64,000 nucleotides of DNA, taken from Rossellomorea vietnamensis NBRC 101237 (GTDB lineage Bacteria > Bacillota > Bacilli > Bacillales > Bacillaceae_B). The position numbers and the translations under genes were made by a program. Below are positions 9,877-17,956 of this stretch, piece by piece. Within the stretch, counting starts at the first letter, position 1. Every line of letters begins with the position of its first letter. The stretch is taken from NCBI RefSeq assembly GCF_001591825.1, contig NZ_BCVQ01000008.1, forward strand, positions 62,001 to 126,000. Direction: 5' to 3'. The notes beneath the pieces were generated by a model. The model was given only the letters and a program-made list of their open reading frames with translations, ran no database searches and was not told the origin of the DNA.

Positions 9877-10653
9877 ATGAAAAAGCTATTATCTCTCGTA
9901 TTCGTATTAATCCTTTCTACTACTCTGGCCGCATGCGGCTCAGGAGAAGACAAGCCTGCTTCGGGGGAATCCAAGAAGCTGATCATGGGGACGTCGGCCG
10001 ATTATAAACCGTTTGAATATGTCGACACGGCCAACAGCGACAAAATCATCGGGTATGACATCGATCTTGCCAATATGCTTGCAGATGAAATGGGTTATGA
10101 AATCGAAATCAAGGATATGGAATTCAGCGGATTGATCTCCGCCCTGAAAACCGGACAGGTGGATTTCGTCCTTTCTGCCATGACGCCAACGCCGGAACGA
10201 CAGAAGAATGTTGACTTCAGTGATGTCTACTACACCGCTAAAGATATGATCATCTCGACTAAGAAAAGCGACATCCAGAGTGAAAAGGACCTCGACGGGA
10301 AAACGGTGGGAGTACAATTAGGCTCGATCCAACAAGATGCGGCAGAAGAACTTTCAAAATCCATCAAGCTGAAAGTGGACACCCGTGATCGTATTCCTGA
10401 ACTGATCCAGGATCTTCAAAATGGACGCTTTGACGCCATCATCATCGAAAATACAGTGGCAAACGGATATTTGGACAAAAATGAAGAGCTTCAAGGAAAT
10501 ACGATGAATGTAAATGAAGAAGAGGCAGGTTCTGCGGTTGCCCTTCCAAAGGACAGCGAGCTGACAGGTGAATTCAATGACGCATTGAAGAAGCTTAAAG
10601 ACAGTGGAGAACTGGATAAACTCGCTGAAAAATGGTTTGACGGAGAACAGTAG
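9877..10653 (+). CDS. artP: Polar amino-acid ABC transporter substrate-binding lipoprotein
   Basis: A 258-residue family 3 solute-binding protein that captures an amino acid outside the membrane for the ArtQ-ArtR transporter. A signal peptide ends in a lipobox (TLAAC), so Cys19 should be lipidated. The SBP_bac_3 fold is shown by MGTSADYKPFEY, GYDIDLANMLADEMG, and VDFVLSAMTPTPERQK. By synteny with B. subtilis yqiXYZ (artPQR, arginine), arginine or a related polar amino acid is the likely ligand; cystine systems look similar, so the ligand is inference. An AGGAGG ribosome site precedes the ATG. Confidence 0.85.
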   Translation: MKKLLSLVFVLILSTTLAACGSGEDKPASGESKKLIMGTSADYKPFEYVDTANSDKIIGYDIDLANMLADEMGYEIEIKDMEFSGLISALKTGQVDFVLSAMTPTPERQKNVDFSDVYYTAKDMIISTKKSDIQSEKDLDGKTVGVQLGSIQQDAAEELSKSIKLKVDTRDRIPELIQDLQNGRFDAIIIENTVANGYLDKNEELQGNTMNVNEEEAGSAVALPKDSELTGEFNDALKKLKDSGELDKLAEKWFDGEQ

Positions 10654-10660
10654 ATTGATG

Positions 10661-10690
10661 AAGGGCTAACCTCTAATCCGGTTAGCCCTT
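10661..10690 (+). other. Intercistronic hairpin between artP and artQ
   Basis: AAGGGCTAAC and GTTAGCCCTT form a perfect 10-bp stem with a 10-base loop just after artP. No run of T follows, so I read it as an mRNA-stabilising or partial-termination structure that keeps binding-protein transcript above the membrane components. Confidence 0.6.
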
Positions 10691-10729
10691 CCTATTACAT
10701 GCCACATTACAACGTTGGAGGGGACCATT

Positions 10730-11389
10730 ATGCCACTAGATTTTGAACAACTGATTCCTTCGATCCCCTTTATTTTGGAAGGATTGAAGGTAACACTTAA
10801 AATTGTCGCGCTAGCAGGGGTGCTCGGATTCCTATTCGGTATTCTTCTTGCCCTTTGTAAAATTAGTTCCATCAAACCTTTGACTCTGCTTGCGGATCTT
10901 TATACATCCATATTCAGGGGAACTCCCCTTGTCCTTCAGTTGATGATCATCTTCTACGGATCGCCTCAGCTTTTCGGGACACAGATCGAACCTTATTACG
11001 CAGCGATCCTCGCTTTTTCCCTTAATTCGGCTGCCTATATATCTGAAATCATCCGTGCGGGAATCAATGCAGTGGACAAAGGGCAAACGGAAGCCGCGAT
11101 GGCGCTTGGAGTGCCTTACCGATTGATGATGAAAGACGTGATCCTGCCTCAGGCGATCAAGAATATCCTCCCTGCGCTGATGAATGAATTCATCACGCTC
11201 ACCAAGGAATCCGCCATCGTCACGGTGATCGGTGCTGCAGATGTGATGAGGCGTTCATACATGGTTGGAAGTGACTTGTATTCCTTCTTTGAACCGCTTT
11301 TATTCGCAGGACTGATCTATTATGTGCTCGTTATGATTCTGACTTTACTAGGGAAAGTGCTGGAAGGGAGACTGCGTGGAAATGATTAA
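10730..11389 (+). CDS. artQ: Amino-acid ABC transporter permease
   Basis: A 219-residue HEAT-type polar amino-acid permease with about five membrane segments. The EAA loop ([10 protein letters not shown], about residues 124-133), followed by the conserved [11 protein letters not shown], contacts the ATPase. A TTG at 10715 is in frame, but the ATG at 10730 has a GGAGGGG site at proper distance. The 3' end overlaps artR. Confidence 0.88.
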   Translation: MPLDFEQLIPSIPFILEGLKVTLKIVALAGVLGFLFGILLALCKISSIKPLTLLADLYTSIFRGTPLVLQLMIIFYGSPQLFGTQIEPYYAAILAFSLNSAAYISEIIRAGINAVDKGQTEAAMALGVPYRLMMKDVILPQAIKNILPALMNEFITLTKESAIVTVIGAADVMRRSYMVGSDLYSFFEPLLFAGLIYYVLVMILTLLGKVLEGRLRGND

Positions 11390-12098
11390 AGGCGAACAGA
11401 TTACCAAGTCGTTTGGAAAGCTTCAGGTTTTAAAGGGAATCGACTTCTCGGTTGAGAAGGGGGAAGTCGTCGCATTGATCGGTCCATCAGGTTCAGGGAA
11501 ATCCACTTTATTACGGTGTTTGAATCACCTGGAAGAACCGACATCGGGATCGATTTACTTTGAAGGAGCCCATGTGAAGGGGAAAGCCATCCACAAGGTA
11601 AGACAGGACATCGGCATGGTGTTTCAGCATTTTCACCTCTTTCCCCATATGACCGCATTGGAAAATGTCATTTACGCCCCAATGAAAGTGAAGGGCATGA
11701 ACAAAACGGAAGCTGCGAAATTAGGGACGGACCTCCTGACAAAAGTCGGTCTGAAAGAAAAGTGCAATGAATACCCGAACCGTTTATCAGGCGGACAGAA
11801 GCAGCGTGTGGCCATTGCAAGGGCGCTTGCCATGGAACCGAAAGTCATGTTATTCGATGAACCGACGTCTGCCCTGGATCCCGAAATGGTGAAAGAAGTT
11901 CTGGATGTCATGAAATCACTCGCTCACACAGGGATGACGATGATCATCGTGACCCATGAAATGGGCTTTGCTAGAGAGGTTGCGGACAGGATCCTCTTCA
12001 TGGATGATGGAAAGATCATTGAAGAGGGAGAACCCCAGGCCTTTTTCTCGAACCCGCAAAGTGACAGGGGAAAAGGATTCCTTGAGAAAATATTATAG
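11382..12098 (+). CDS. artR: Amino-acid ABC transporter ATP-binding protein
   Basis: A 238-residue ABC ATPase that powers uptake through ArtQ. It has Walker [11 protein letters not shown]-loop MVFQHFHLF, signature LSGGQKQR, Walker [14 protein letters not shown] and the switch His in [13 protein letters not shown] at 11376 is a possible alternative start two codons upstream; the ATG at 11382 is better spaced from GGAAGGGAG. It ends the art operon and is followed by a terminator. Confidence 0.9.
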   Translation: MIKGEQITKSFGKLQVLKGIDFSVEKGEVVALIGPSGSGKSTLLRCLNHLEEPTSGSIYFEGAHVKGKAIHKVRQDIGMVFQHFHLFPHMTALENVIYAPMKVKGMNKTEAAKLGTDLLTKVGLKEKCNEYPNRLSGGQKQRVAIARALAMEPKVMLFDEPTSALDPEMVKEVLDVMKSLAHTGMTMIIVTHEMGFAREVADRILFMDDGKIIEEGEPQAFFSNPQSDRGKGFLEKIL

Positions 12099-12102
12099 AG
12101 AT

Positions 12103-12139
12103 GAAGGATTAACGGCATCATTCGTTAATCCTTCTTTTT
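12103..12139 (+). terminator. Terminator of the art operon
   Basis: A 12-bp perfect stem GAAGGATTAACG/CGTTAATCCTTC with a TTTTT tail, directly after artR. Confidence 0.9.
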
Positions 12140-12203
12140 ATGTTCAACCCTGTTTATGGTATTCTAGAGTAGCTAAAAAATGAAGTAGTTAGGAGTAAGA
12201 TGA

Positions 12204-13181
12204 ATGTTTCGAATCGGATATCGGACACTTAAGACAGGAGTCGGGACCGCGGCTGCCATCAGCATCGCCCAGTGGTTCCACCTGGATAACTTCGTATCAG
12301 CCGGGATATTGACGATCCTGTGCATTCAGAATACGAAGAAGAAATCGGTGAATGCATCATGGAGCCGTTTTCTGGCATGTGTGATTGCCATGGTATTTTC
12401 TGCCGCCTTTTTCGAATTTATCGCCTATCATCCGGCGGTCATCGGTTTGCTGCTTCTTGTGTTCATTCCCATCACCGTTACCTTGAACATCAAAGAGGGG
12501 ATCGTCACAAGCTCCGTCATCATCCTGCATGTATACTCAGCCGGTCATGTCACCCTTGGCCTTTTTGAAAATGAGCTTGGAATCATCGTGATTGGGATCG
12601 GGATTGCCCTCTTGATGAACCTGTATATGCCGAGCGTCGATAAAAAGATGATCGAGTATCAGGAAAAAATCGAAGCGAATTTTTATAAGGTTTTCTGTGA
12701 AATGATCAACTATTTAAAGACAAATGATAGCGATTGGGACGGCAGGGAGATCACGGAAACGGAGCAGCTTCTCAAAGAGGCGAAGACGATCGCCTTTAAA
12801 GATGTAGAAAACCATTTTTTAAGAGATGAGAACTTATACTATTTATATTTCAAAATGAGGGAGAAACAATTTGAAATCCTTCAGCGCATCCTGCCGATTG
12901 CGACAAATATTTCATTAACAGTGGAGCAGGGTCATCGCATCGCAGATTTCCTGGAAGAACTGAGCGATCATATCCATCCAGGGAATACGGCGCTCTTTTA
13001 CTTGAAAAAACTGTACGATATGAAAGTGGAGTTCGAGCAAATGGAGCTGCCGAAAACGAGGGAAGAGTTTGAAACACGTGCCGCGCTTTATCAATTTGTT
13101 CAGGAAATGGAACAGTATCTTCTCTTGAAAAGCTCGTTCAAAGGAATAAAAAAGGAGGAAAGTGAAGCAAACTACACCTAA
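12204..13181 (+). CDS. yqjA: Aromatic acid exporter family (ArAE/DUF939) membrane protein, YqjA-like
   Basis: A 325-residue protein whose first half has four to five hydrophobic segments (about residues 12-140), followed by a soluble helical C-terminal half (about 150-320). This is the layout of ArAE_1 plus ArAE_1_C proteins such as B. subtilis YqjA, and it stands next to the art genes as in B. subtilis. The family is predicted to export aromatic acids, but no substrate is established for this protein. ATG 12204 is preceded by AGGAG with an 8-base spacer. Confidence 0.8.
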   Translation: MFRIGYRTLKTGVGTAAAISIAQWFHLDNFVSAGILTILCIQNTKKKSVNASWSRFLACVIAMVFSAAFFEFIAYHPAVIGLLLLVFIPITVTLNIKEGIVTSSVIILHVYSAGHVTLGLFENELGIIVIGIGIALLMNLYMPSVDKKMIEYQEKIEANFYKVFCEMINYLKTNDSDWDGREITETEQLLKEAKTIAFKDVENHFLRDENLYYLYFKMREKQFEILQRILPIATNISLTVEQGHRIADFLEELSDHIHPGNTALFYLKKLYDMKVEFEQMELPKTREEFETRAALYQFVQEMEQYLLLKSSFKGIKKEESEANYT

Positions 13182-13201
13182 AACATGAAGAAGGTGATAG
13201 G

Positions 13202-13702
13202 ATGCGCTTACTTCTTGCCATCATATTGTTCGCTTCTCCCATATGGCCACTCGGGAGGAACCCGATACCGGGAGATCCGTTTATCATCGTGAACAAGGAA
13301 AACAATCAATTGGCGTATATTGACGACGGGAAAATACAGGCTACCTTTCCCGTCGCCACAGGAAAAACGGCTGAGCTCACCCCTGAAGGTTTATTTAATG
13401 TTACGGTGAAAGCCAAGGACCCCTACTATCGTAAGAAGAACATCCCTGGCGGGGACCCGAGAAACCCCCTCGGAACACGTTGGATCGGATTCGATGCAGA
13501 AGGGACGGATGGCCGGATATACGGTATCCACGGGACGAACCGGCCATCGAGCATAGGGAGATACATCTCCAATGGATGCATCCGGATGCAGAATAAGAAT
13601 GTTGAATATCTGTTTGACAAAGCACCCGTCGGCACCAAGGTACTCGTCGTGAAAACGAAGAAGAGCTTCAATCAGTTGGGGAAAGAATACGGGGCGATAT
13701 AA
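13202..13702 (+). CDS. L,D-transpeptidase (YkuD domain)
   Basis: A 166-residue protein with a short N-terminal hydrophobic segment (signal or anchor) and a YkuD catalytic domain. The active-site HGT (His110) and SNGCIRM (nucleophile Cys126) are intact. Such enzymes make 3-3 cross-links or attach proteins in peptidoglycan, outside the membrane. There is no LysM domain, unlike B. subtilis YkuD. It begins 20 bases after yqjA and probably shares its transcript; a strong terminator follows. Confidence 0.88.
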   Translation: MRLLLAIILFASPIWPLGRNPIPGDPFIIVNKENNQLAYIDDGKIQATFPVATGKTAELTPEGLFNVTVKAKDPYYRKKNIPGGDPRNPLGTRWIGFDAEGTDGRIYGIHGTNRPSSIGRYISNGCIRMQNKNVEYLFDKAPVGTKVLVVKTKKSFNQLGKEYGAI

Positions 13703-13745
13703 AAAGGAGCTGCTGATCGATGGATTCGAAAAGCAGCTCCTTTTT
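13701..13745 (+). terminator. Terminator after the L,D-transpeptidase gene
   Basis: A 14-bp stem (AAAAAGGAGCTGCT and its complement) ends in TTTTT. Its left arm starts in the TAA stop codon. Confidence 0.88.
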
Positions 13746-13755
13746 GTTACTATTT

Positions 13756-13851
13756 TTATAATAAGAATGACAGTCCTGCCATGATCGTGGATGCAATCAT
13801 CGCAAACAGCATCACAAATACAATGATCTTTTGCATTTTTTTATTACCCAT
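13756..13851 (-). CDS. prli42: Stressosome-associated membrane miniprotein Prli42
   Basis: A 31-codon gene on the minus strand encodes MGNKKMQKIIVF followed by one hydrophobic helix ending in GLSFLL. The Asn-Lys-Lys N-terminus, single membrane span and length match Prli42, the small Firmicutes protein that anchors the stressosome to the membrane in Listeria. A GGAG site lies 7 bases upstream of the ATG. It is convergent with the L,D-transpeptidase gene. The assignment comes from remembered family features, not from a search. Confidence 0.75.
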   Translation of the reverse strand: MGNKKMQKIIVFVMLFAMIASTIMAGLSFLL

Positions 13852-14039
13852 CGTATCGCTCCATTCTTCCAATTAAACGTAGAATCATTTTCATCTCTAT
13901 TTTAACGTGAATAATGAAAGAAGACAACCATCCCAATAAAAGAAAACGCTTTAATTATTCGTCTCTATAGGAGGAAATTCGACAACAAGTATGGAATACT
14001 ATATGGGTGGAGCATGCAAACAACAGGGGGATGATAGGG

Positions 14040-14453
14040 ATGAAAAAGGTAGATCATATCGGAATAGCAGTTTCATCAATAGACAATGTTCTCGCATTTT
14101 ATGAAGATACTCTCGGTCTTCCACTATTGAAGATCGAAGAAGTTGAGAATCAAGGTGTCAAGGTAGCATTCATGGATGGCGGAAATCTTAAGCTCGAGTT
14201 ACTGGAGCCACTACATAAAGAAAGCCCGATTGCGGCATTCATAGAAAAAAAGGGTGAAGGGATTCACCATATAGCCTTCGGTGTAGAAGGAATTGAGGAG
14301 CGCATCAAAGAGCTCCAGACCAAAGGGATACGGATGATCAACGAAACGCCGAAACCTGGTGCCGGCGGGGCCTCCGTCGCCTTCATGCATCCGAAATCAG
14401 CCCACGGCGTTTTATACGAGCTTTGTGATAAATCCAACATCAAAGGGGAGTAA
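14040..14453 (+). CDS. mce: Methylmalonyl-CoA epimerase
   Basis: A 137-residue vicinal-oxygen-chelate (glyoxalase-fold) protein that converts (S)- to (R)-methylmalonyl-CoA, the form used by MutAB. The metal ligands are visible in KKVDHIGIAV (His), GIHHIAFGV (His) and HGVLYELCDK (Glu). GTG 14007 and ATG 14031 are in frame, but ATG 14040 is nine bases after AGGGGG and gives the standard N-terminus. The carboxylase gene follows after only five bases, so the two are co-transcribed. B. subtilis YqjC occupies this position. Confidence 0.92.
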   Translation: MKKVDHIGIAVSSIDNVLAFYEDTLGLPLLKIEEVENQGVKVAFMDGGNLKLELLEPLHKESPIAAFIEKKGEGIHHIAFGVEGIEERIKELQTKGIRMINETPKPGAGGASVAFMHPKSAHGVLYELCDKSNIKGE

Positions 14454-14458
14454 CCACA

Positions 14459-16006
14459 ATGGATATTTATGAAAAAATCAATGAATTGTACGACCGCAGA
14501 AGAGAAGTGGAACTTGGCGGCGGAGATGAAAAAATAGACAAGCAGCATGAAAAAGGAAAACTGACAGCAAGGGAGCGGATCGATATTCTGGTTGACCCGG
14601 GGAGCTTTGTGGAGTTGAACCCGTTTATCGAGCACAGATGCACAGACTTTGGACTTGAAGGGGTACAGGGACCTGGTGACGGGGTCGTGACAGGGTACGG
14701 AAAGGTGAACGGGAAACCGATTTACTTATTCTCCCAGGATTTCACGGTGTTCGGCGGTGCGCTTGGAGAAATGCACGCGAAGAAGATCTCCCATGTGATG
14801 GATCTTGCCGTGAAGAATGGTGCTCCGTTCATCGGATTGAATGATTCAGGCGGGGCCAGGATTCAGGAAGGGGTCGTTTCTTTAGATGGCTATGGGCATA
14901 TCTTCTATCGAAACGCCGTCTATTCAGGCGTGATTCCGCAAATATCCGTCATCATGGGCCCTTGTGCCGGTGGGGCGGTTTACTCCCCTGCCATCACGGA
15001 TTTTGTCTTTATGGTGGATGAGACGAGCCAAATGTTCATCACAGGACCTAAAGTCATTGAAACCGTGACGGGGGAAAAAATAAGCTCAGAGGATCTCGGT
15101 GGGGCAAAGGTTCATAACTCCATCAGCGGAAATGCCCATTTCAGGGGGAAAACGGAAGAAGAGGTGTTACAAGAGGTTCGAAGATTATTAACATACCTGC
15201 CTCAAAACAATGAAGAGAAGCCCCCTCGCCTCGATGCGGATGAAGAAGATGATTACCGTGCCAACTTAACGGACCTGATTCCATTTGATGCGATTCGTCC
15301 ATACGACGTACGGACTGTCATCAATGAAATCGTCGATGAAGGAAGCTTTGTGGAGGTTCAGAAGGAATTCGCCAAAAACATCGTTGTGGGGCTGGCCCGC
15401 ATAAAAGGCGAAGTCGTCGGACTTGTATGCAATCAGCCAAAGTTCATGGCGGGTGGCCTTGATATCGATTCTTCCGACAAAGCGTCCCGTTTCATCAGGT
15501 TCTGTGATTCATTCAATATTCCTCTCATTACGTTCGAGGATGTTACGGGATTCTTCCCTGGGATCAAGCAGGAGCATGGAGGGATCATCCGTCATGGTGC
15601 CAAGATTCTATATGCATATTCTGAAGCGACAGTCCCTAAAATGACTGTGATCCTAAGGAAAGCGTATGGCGGGGCGTATGTGGCCCTGAACAGTAAATCG
15701 ATCGGTGCGGATCTCGTATTTGCCTGGCCGAATGCGGAGATCGCCGTCATGGGGCCACAAGGCGCAGCGAACATCATTTTTGCCAGGGAAATTGCATCGA
15801 GCGATAACCCTGAAGAGCTAAGGGAACAGAAGATTGAAGAATATCGTGAAAAGTTCGCGAATCCATACGTCGCCGCGTCCCGTGGGATGGTGGATGATGT
15901 TATCGATCCCCGTGAAACCCGGATCAAATTGATTCAAGGACTGGAAATGATGAGAAACAAACGGGAAGAACGTCCGAAGAAAAAACATGGGAATATCCCA
16001 TTGTAA
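14459..16006 (+). CDS. Acyl-CoA (propionyl-CoA) carboxylase beta subunit / carboxyltransferase
   Basis: A 515-residue biotin-dependent carboxyltransferase with two crotonase-like halves. NDSGGARIQEG and GPCAGGAVYSPA bind acyl-CoA; AYGGAYVALNSK and GPQGAANIIF belong to the carboxybiotin half. It transfers carboxyl from biotin to propionyl-CoA, giving (S)-methylmalonyl-CoA, or acts as the alpha subunit of methylmalonyl-CoA decarboxylase (mmdA name). Presence of mce and mutAB favours propionyl-CoA carboxylation. No biotin carboxylase or biotin-carrier gene is in the window, so its partner must be elsewhere. Orthologous to B. subtilis YqjD. Confidence 0.9.
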   Translation: MDIYEKINELYDRRREVELGGGDEKIDKQHEKGKLTARERIDILVDPGSFVELNPFIEHRCTDFGLEGVQGPGDGVVTGYGKVNGKPIYLFSQDFTVFGGALGEMHAKKISHVMDLAVKNGAPFIGLNDSGGARIQEGVVSLDGYGHIFYRNAVYSGVIPQISVIMGPCAGGAVYSPAITDFVFMVDETSQMFITGPKVIETVTGEKISSEDLGGAKVHNSISGNAHFRGKTEEEVLQEVRRLLTYLPQNNEEKPPRLDADEEDDYRANLTDLIPFDAIRPYDVRTVINEIVDEGSFVEVQKEFAKNIVVGLARIKGEVVGLVCNQPKFMAGGLDIDSSDKASRFIRFCDSFNIPLITFEDVTGFFPGIKQEHGGIIRHGAKILYAYSEATVPKMTVILRKAYGGAYVALNSKSIGADLVFAWPNAEIAVMGPQGAANIIFAREIASSDNPEELREQKIEEYREKFANPYVAASRGMVDDVIDPRETRIKLIQGLEMMRNKREERPKKKHGNIPL

Positions 16007-16082
16007 AAGGTGTACCATTTGTTGAACCCGGCTATTCACGCTATACTATAGGAGTGAATACATATTTGTGGAGGTCTACTAA

Positions 16083-17207
16083 ATGATTAATGAAGAGCGT
16101 TTATTAAATGAATTCCTGGAATTGGTCCAGATCGATTCTGAAACGAAAGAAGAAGCGGAAATCGCGAAAGTATTAACAAAGAAATTCTCCGACCTTGGAG
16201 TGGAGGTATTCGAAGACGACACGATGGGGGAAACGGGCCACGGTGCCGGCAACCTGATCTGTACATTAAAAGGGAATAAAGATGGAGTGGATACCATTTA
16301 TTTCACTTCCCATATGGATACCGTGGTCCCTGCCAAAGGGGTAAAGCCTACTCTTAAGGAAGATGGTTACATTTATTCCGATGGGACAACCATACTCGGA
16401 GCCGATGACAAAGCCGGTCTTGCCACTATGCTTGAATCCGTGCGCGTTCTTAAAGAAAACAATATTTCTCACGGTGACATACAGTTTATCATCACGGTAG
16501 GGGAAGAGTCAGGTCTCGTTGGGGCAAAAGCCCTGGATTCCTCTCTTGTCAAAGCGAAATACGGTTTCGCCCTTGATAGTGATGGAAAAGTAGGAAACAT
16601 CATCGTAGCAGCACCGACACAGGCTAAAGTGAAGGCGACGATTTACGGAAAAACGGCACACGCAGGCGTAGCTCCTGAAAAAGGCGTTTCTGCCATCACG
16701 ATTGCAGCGAAAGCCATCTCTAAAATGCCACTTGGCCGTATCGATGAAGAAACGACTGCGAACATCGGCCGCTTTGAAGGTGGAAAAGCAACGAATATCG
16801 TATGCGAACAAGCCGATATCCTTGCTGAAGCCCGTTCCCTGGTTCCTGAAAAAATGGAAGCACAGGTAGAAAAAATGAAAGCTGCCTTCACTTCCGTTGC
16901 CGAAGAAATGGGCGTGAGAGCGGAAGTCGAAGTTCAAGTCATGTACCCAGGCTTCAAGTTCAAAGACGGTGATGAAGTAGTGGAAGTGGCAAAACGTGCG
17001 GCGAAGAAAATCGGACGCCCGAGCGAGCTGCTCACAAGCGGAGGCGGAAGCGACGCCAACGTCATCGCCGGATTCGGAGTACCGACTGTAAACCTTGCAG
17101 TAGGATACGAAGAAATCCATACCAAAAGCGAAAGAATGCCTGTAGAAGAACTAAACAAACTCTCTGAAATGGTCATAGCCATCATCAAAGAAGTGGCTGG
17201 GGAATAG
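16083..17207 (+). CDS. yqjE: M20 family metallopeptidase, PepT-like (YqjE)
   Basis: A 374-residue di-zinc peptidase resembling tripeptidase T. Metal and catalytic residues are visible in TSHMDTV (His, Asp), LGADDKAG (bridging Asp), TVGEESGLVGA (catalytic and ligand Glu), ALDSDG (Asp) and YEEIHTKSE (His). A dimerisation lid domain lies about residues 180-290. It is about 35 residues shorter than classical PepT, so the exact substrate, di- or tripeptide, is inferred. GTGGAGGTC precedes the ATG. Its TAG stop forms the first bases of a dispersed repeat. Confidence 0.85.
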   Translation: MINEERLLNEFLELVQIDSETKEEAEIAKVLTKKFSDLGVEVFEDDTMGETGHGAGNLICTLKGNKDGVDTIYFTSHMDTVVPAKGVKPTLKEDGYIYSDGTTILGADDKAGLATMLESVRVLKENNISHGDIQFIITVGEESGLVGAKALDSSLVKAKYGFALDSDGKVGNIIVAAPTQAKVKATIYGKTAHAGVAPEKGVSAITIAAKAISKMPLGRIDEETTANIGRFEGGKATNIVCEQADILAEARSLVPEKMEAQVEKMKAAFTSVAEEMGVRAEVEVQVMYPGFKFKDGDEVVEVAKRAAKKIGRPSELLTSGGGSDANVIAGFGVPTVNLAVGYEEIHTKSERMPVEELNKLSEMVIAIIKEVAGE

Positions 17208-17340
17208 AAAAGCGGAGGGGCTTTGCCAGAGGCGACAAGCATAAGGTGAACCGACCGGAAAGGCGTTCTTTGCCTTTTTGGTCGGTTTAACTTATGACCC
17301 GAGCCTCTAAGCCCCGTAGCTGGACAATAGAAAAGCGGAA
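17205..17340 (+). repeat. Dispersed intergenic repeat, copy 1
   Basis: An element bounded by TAGAAAAGCGGA at both ends, with inner marks GGCGACAAGCATAAG and CTTATGACCCGAGCC, and a central hairpin AACCGACC/GGTCGGTT capping GGAAAGGCGTTCTTTGCC. The same layout occurs in reverse orientation at 34842-35009. It reuses the stop codon of the upstream peptidase gene. It looks like a REP/MITE-like non-coding element; no transposase is present. Confidence 0.8.
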
Positions 17341-17341
17341 T

Positions 17342-17382
17342 GTCCACGTGCAAAGGGTTATCTTTTGCACGTGGACTTTTTT
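17342..17382 (+). terminator. Terminator after yqjE and the repeat
   Basis: A 13-bp perfect stem GTCCACGTGCAAA/TTTGCACGTGGAC followed by TTTTTT. Confidence 0.92.
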
Positions 17383-17464
17383 CTTCCTTCAAATCTGCGC
17401 CCAATTGTAAAATATGGTACATTAGTAGTATACATATCAGATATGCGAGAGGGGACGTTATACA

Positions 17465-17935
17465 TTGCCGAAAGTAGTTGTATTTCATGCCGGAAAAGAA
17501 GAATATGCTCTGCCGATTGAGAACGTAGTATCCATTGAAAAGGTGGAGGAGATCAGGGCGATCCCTCACTTACCCCCATTTGTCCTGGGACTTGTAAAGG
17601 TCAGGGGAGAGCTGATTCCGGTCCTTGATTTAGGAAATATCCTGTATCATACCCCTGCGATTGCTGAAAGAGGAATGTTTCTCCTCGTCGTCCAGACGAA
17701 AACGATGCAAGTCGGTCTGGTCGTGATGGAAGCAAAGGAAATCATCGAAGTGCCGGATGAATCGATTACAAACGTCGGTTTACTTGCTTATTCGAAAACA
17801 ACCTATTTTTCAGGCATCATCAATCTTGAAGATTCCCTTCTGACCCAAATTGATCCCGATGTTTTAGTGGAAAGCTTAGAAGGTATAAAAGAAATAAAGG
17901 ATTACGTAAACGAGCAAAAAACACATCAAAACTAG
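17465..17935 (+). CDS. Single-domain CheW-like chemotaxis coupling protein
   Basis: A 156-residue CheW domain. Typical features are the VSIEKVEEIRAIPHLPPFVLG turn region, GLVKVRGELIPVLDL, and a final helix. CheW proteins link chemoreceptors to the CheA kinase. No other chemotaxis gene is nearby, so this is a lone copy, and whether it works in taxis or in another signalling array is unknown. The start is TTG at 17465 after GAGGGG; no ATG lies near the N-terminus. It ends 21 bases before dinB, suggesting co-transcription. Confidence 0.82.
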   Translation: MPKVVVFHAGKEEYALPIENVVSIEKVEEIRAIPHLPPFVLGLVKVRGELIPVLDLGNILYHTPAIAERGMFLLVVQTKTMQVGLVVMEAKEIIEVPDESITNVGLLAYSKTTYFSGIINLEDSLLTQIDPDVLVESLEGIKEIKDYVNEQKTHQN

Positions 17936-17956
17936 ACAAAGAAAGCCGCGATTGAA

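Noticed and set aside
16509-17120. 203-codon minus-strand frame within yqjE
   Set aside because: Opposite a well-supported peptidase gene; Phe-rich sequence is the complement of Glu/Lys codons.
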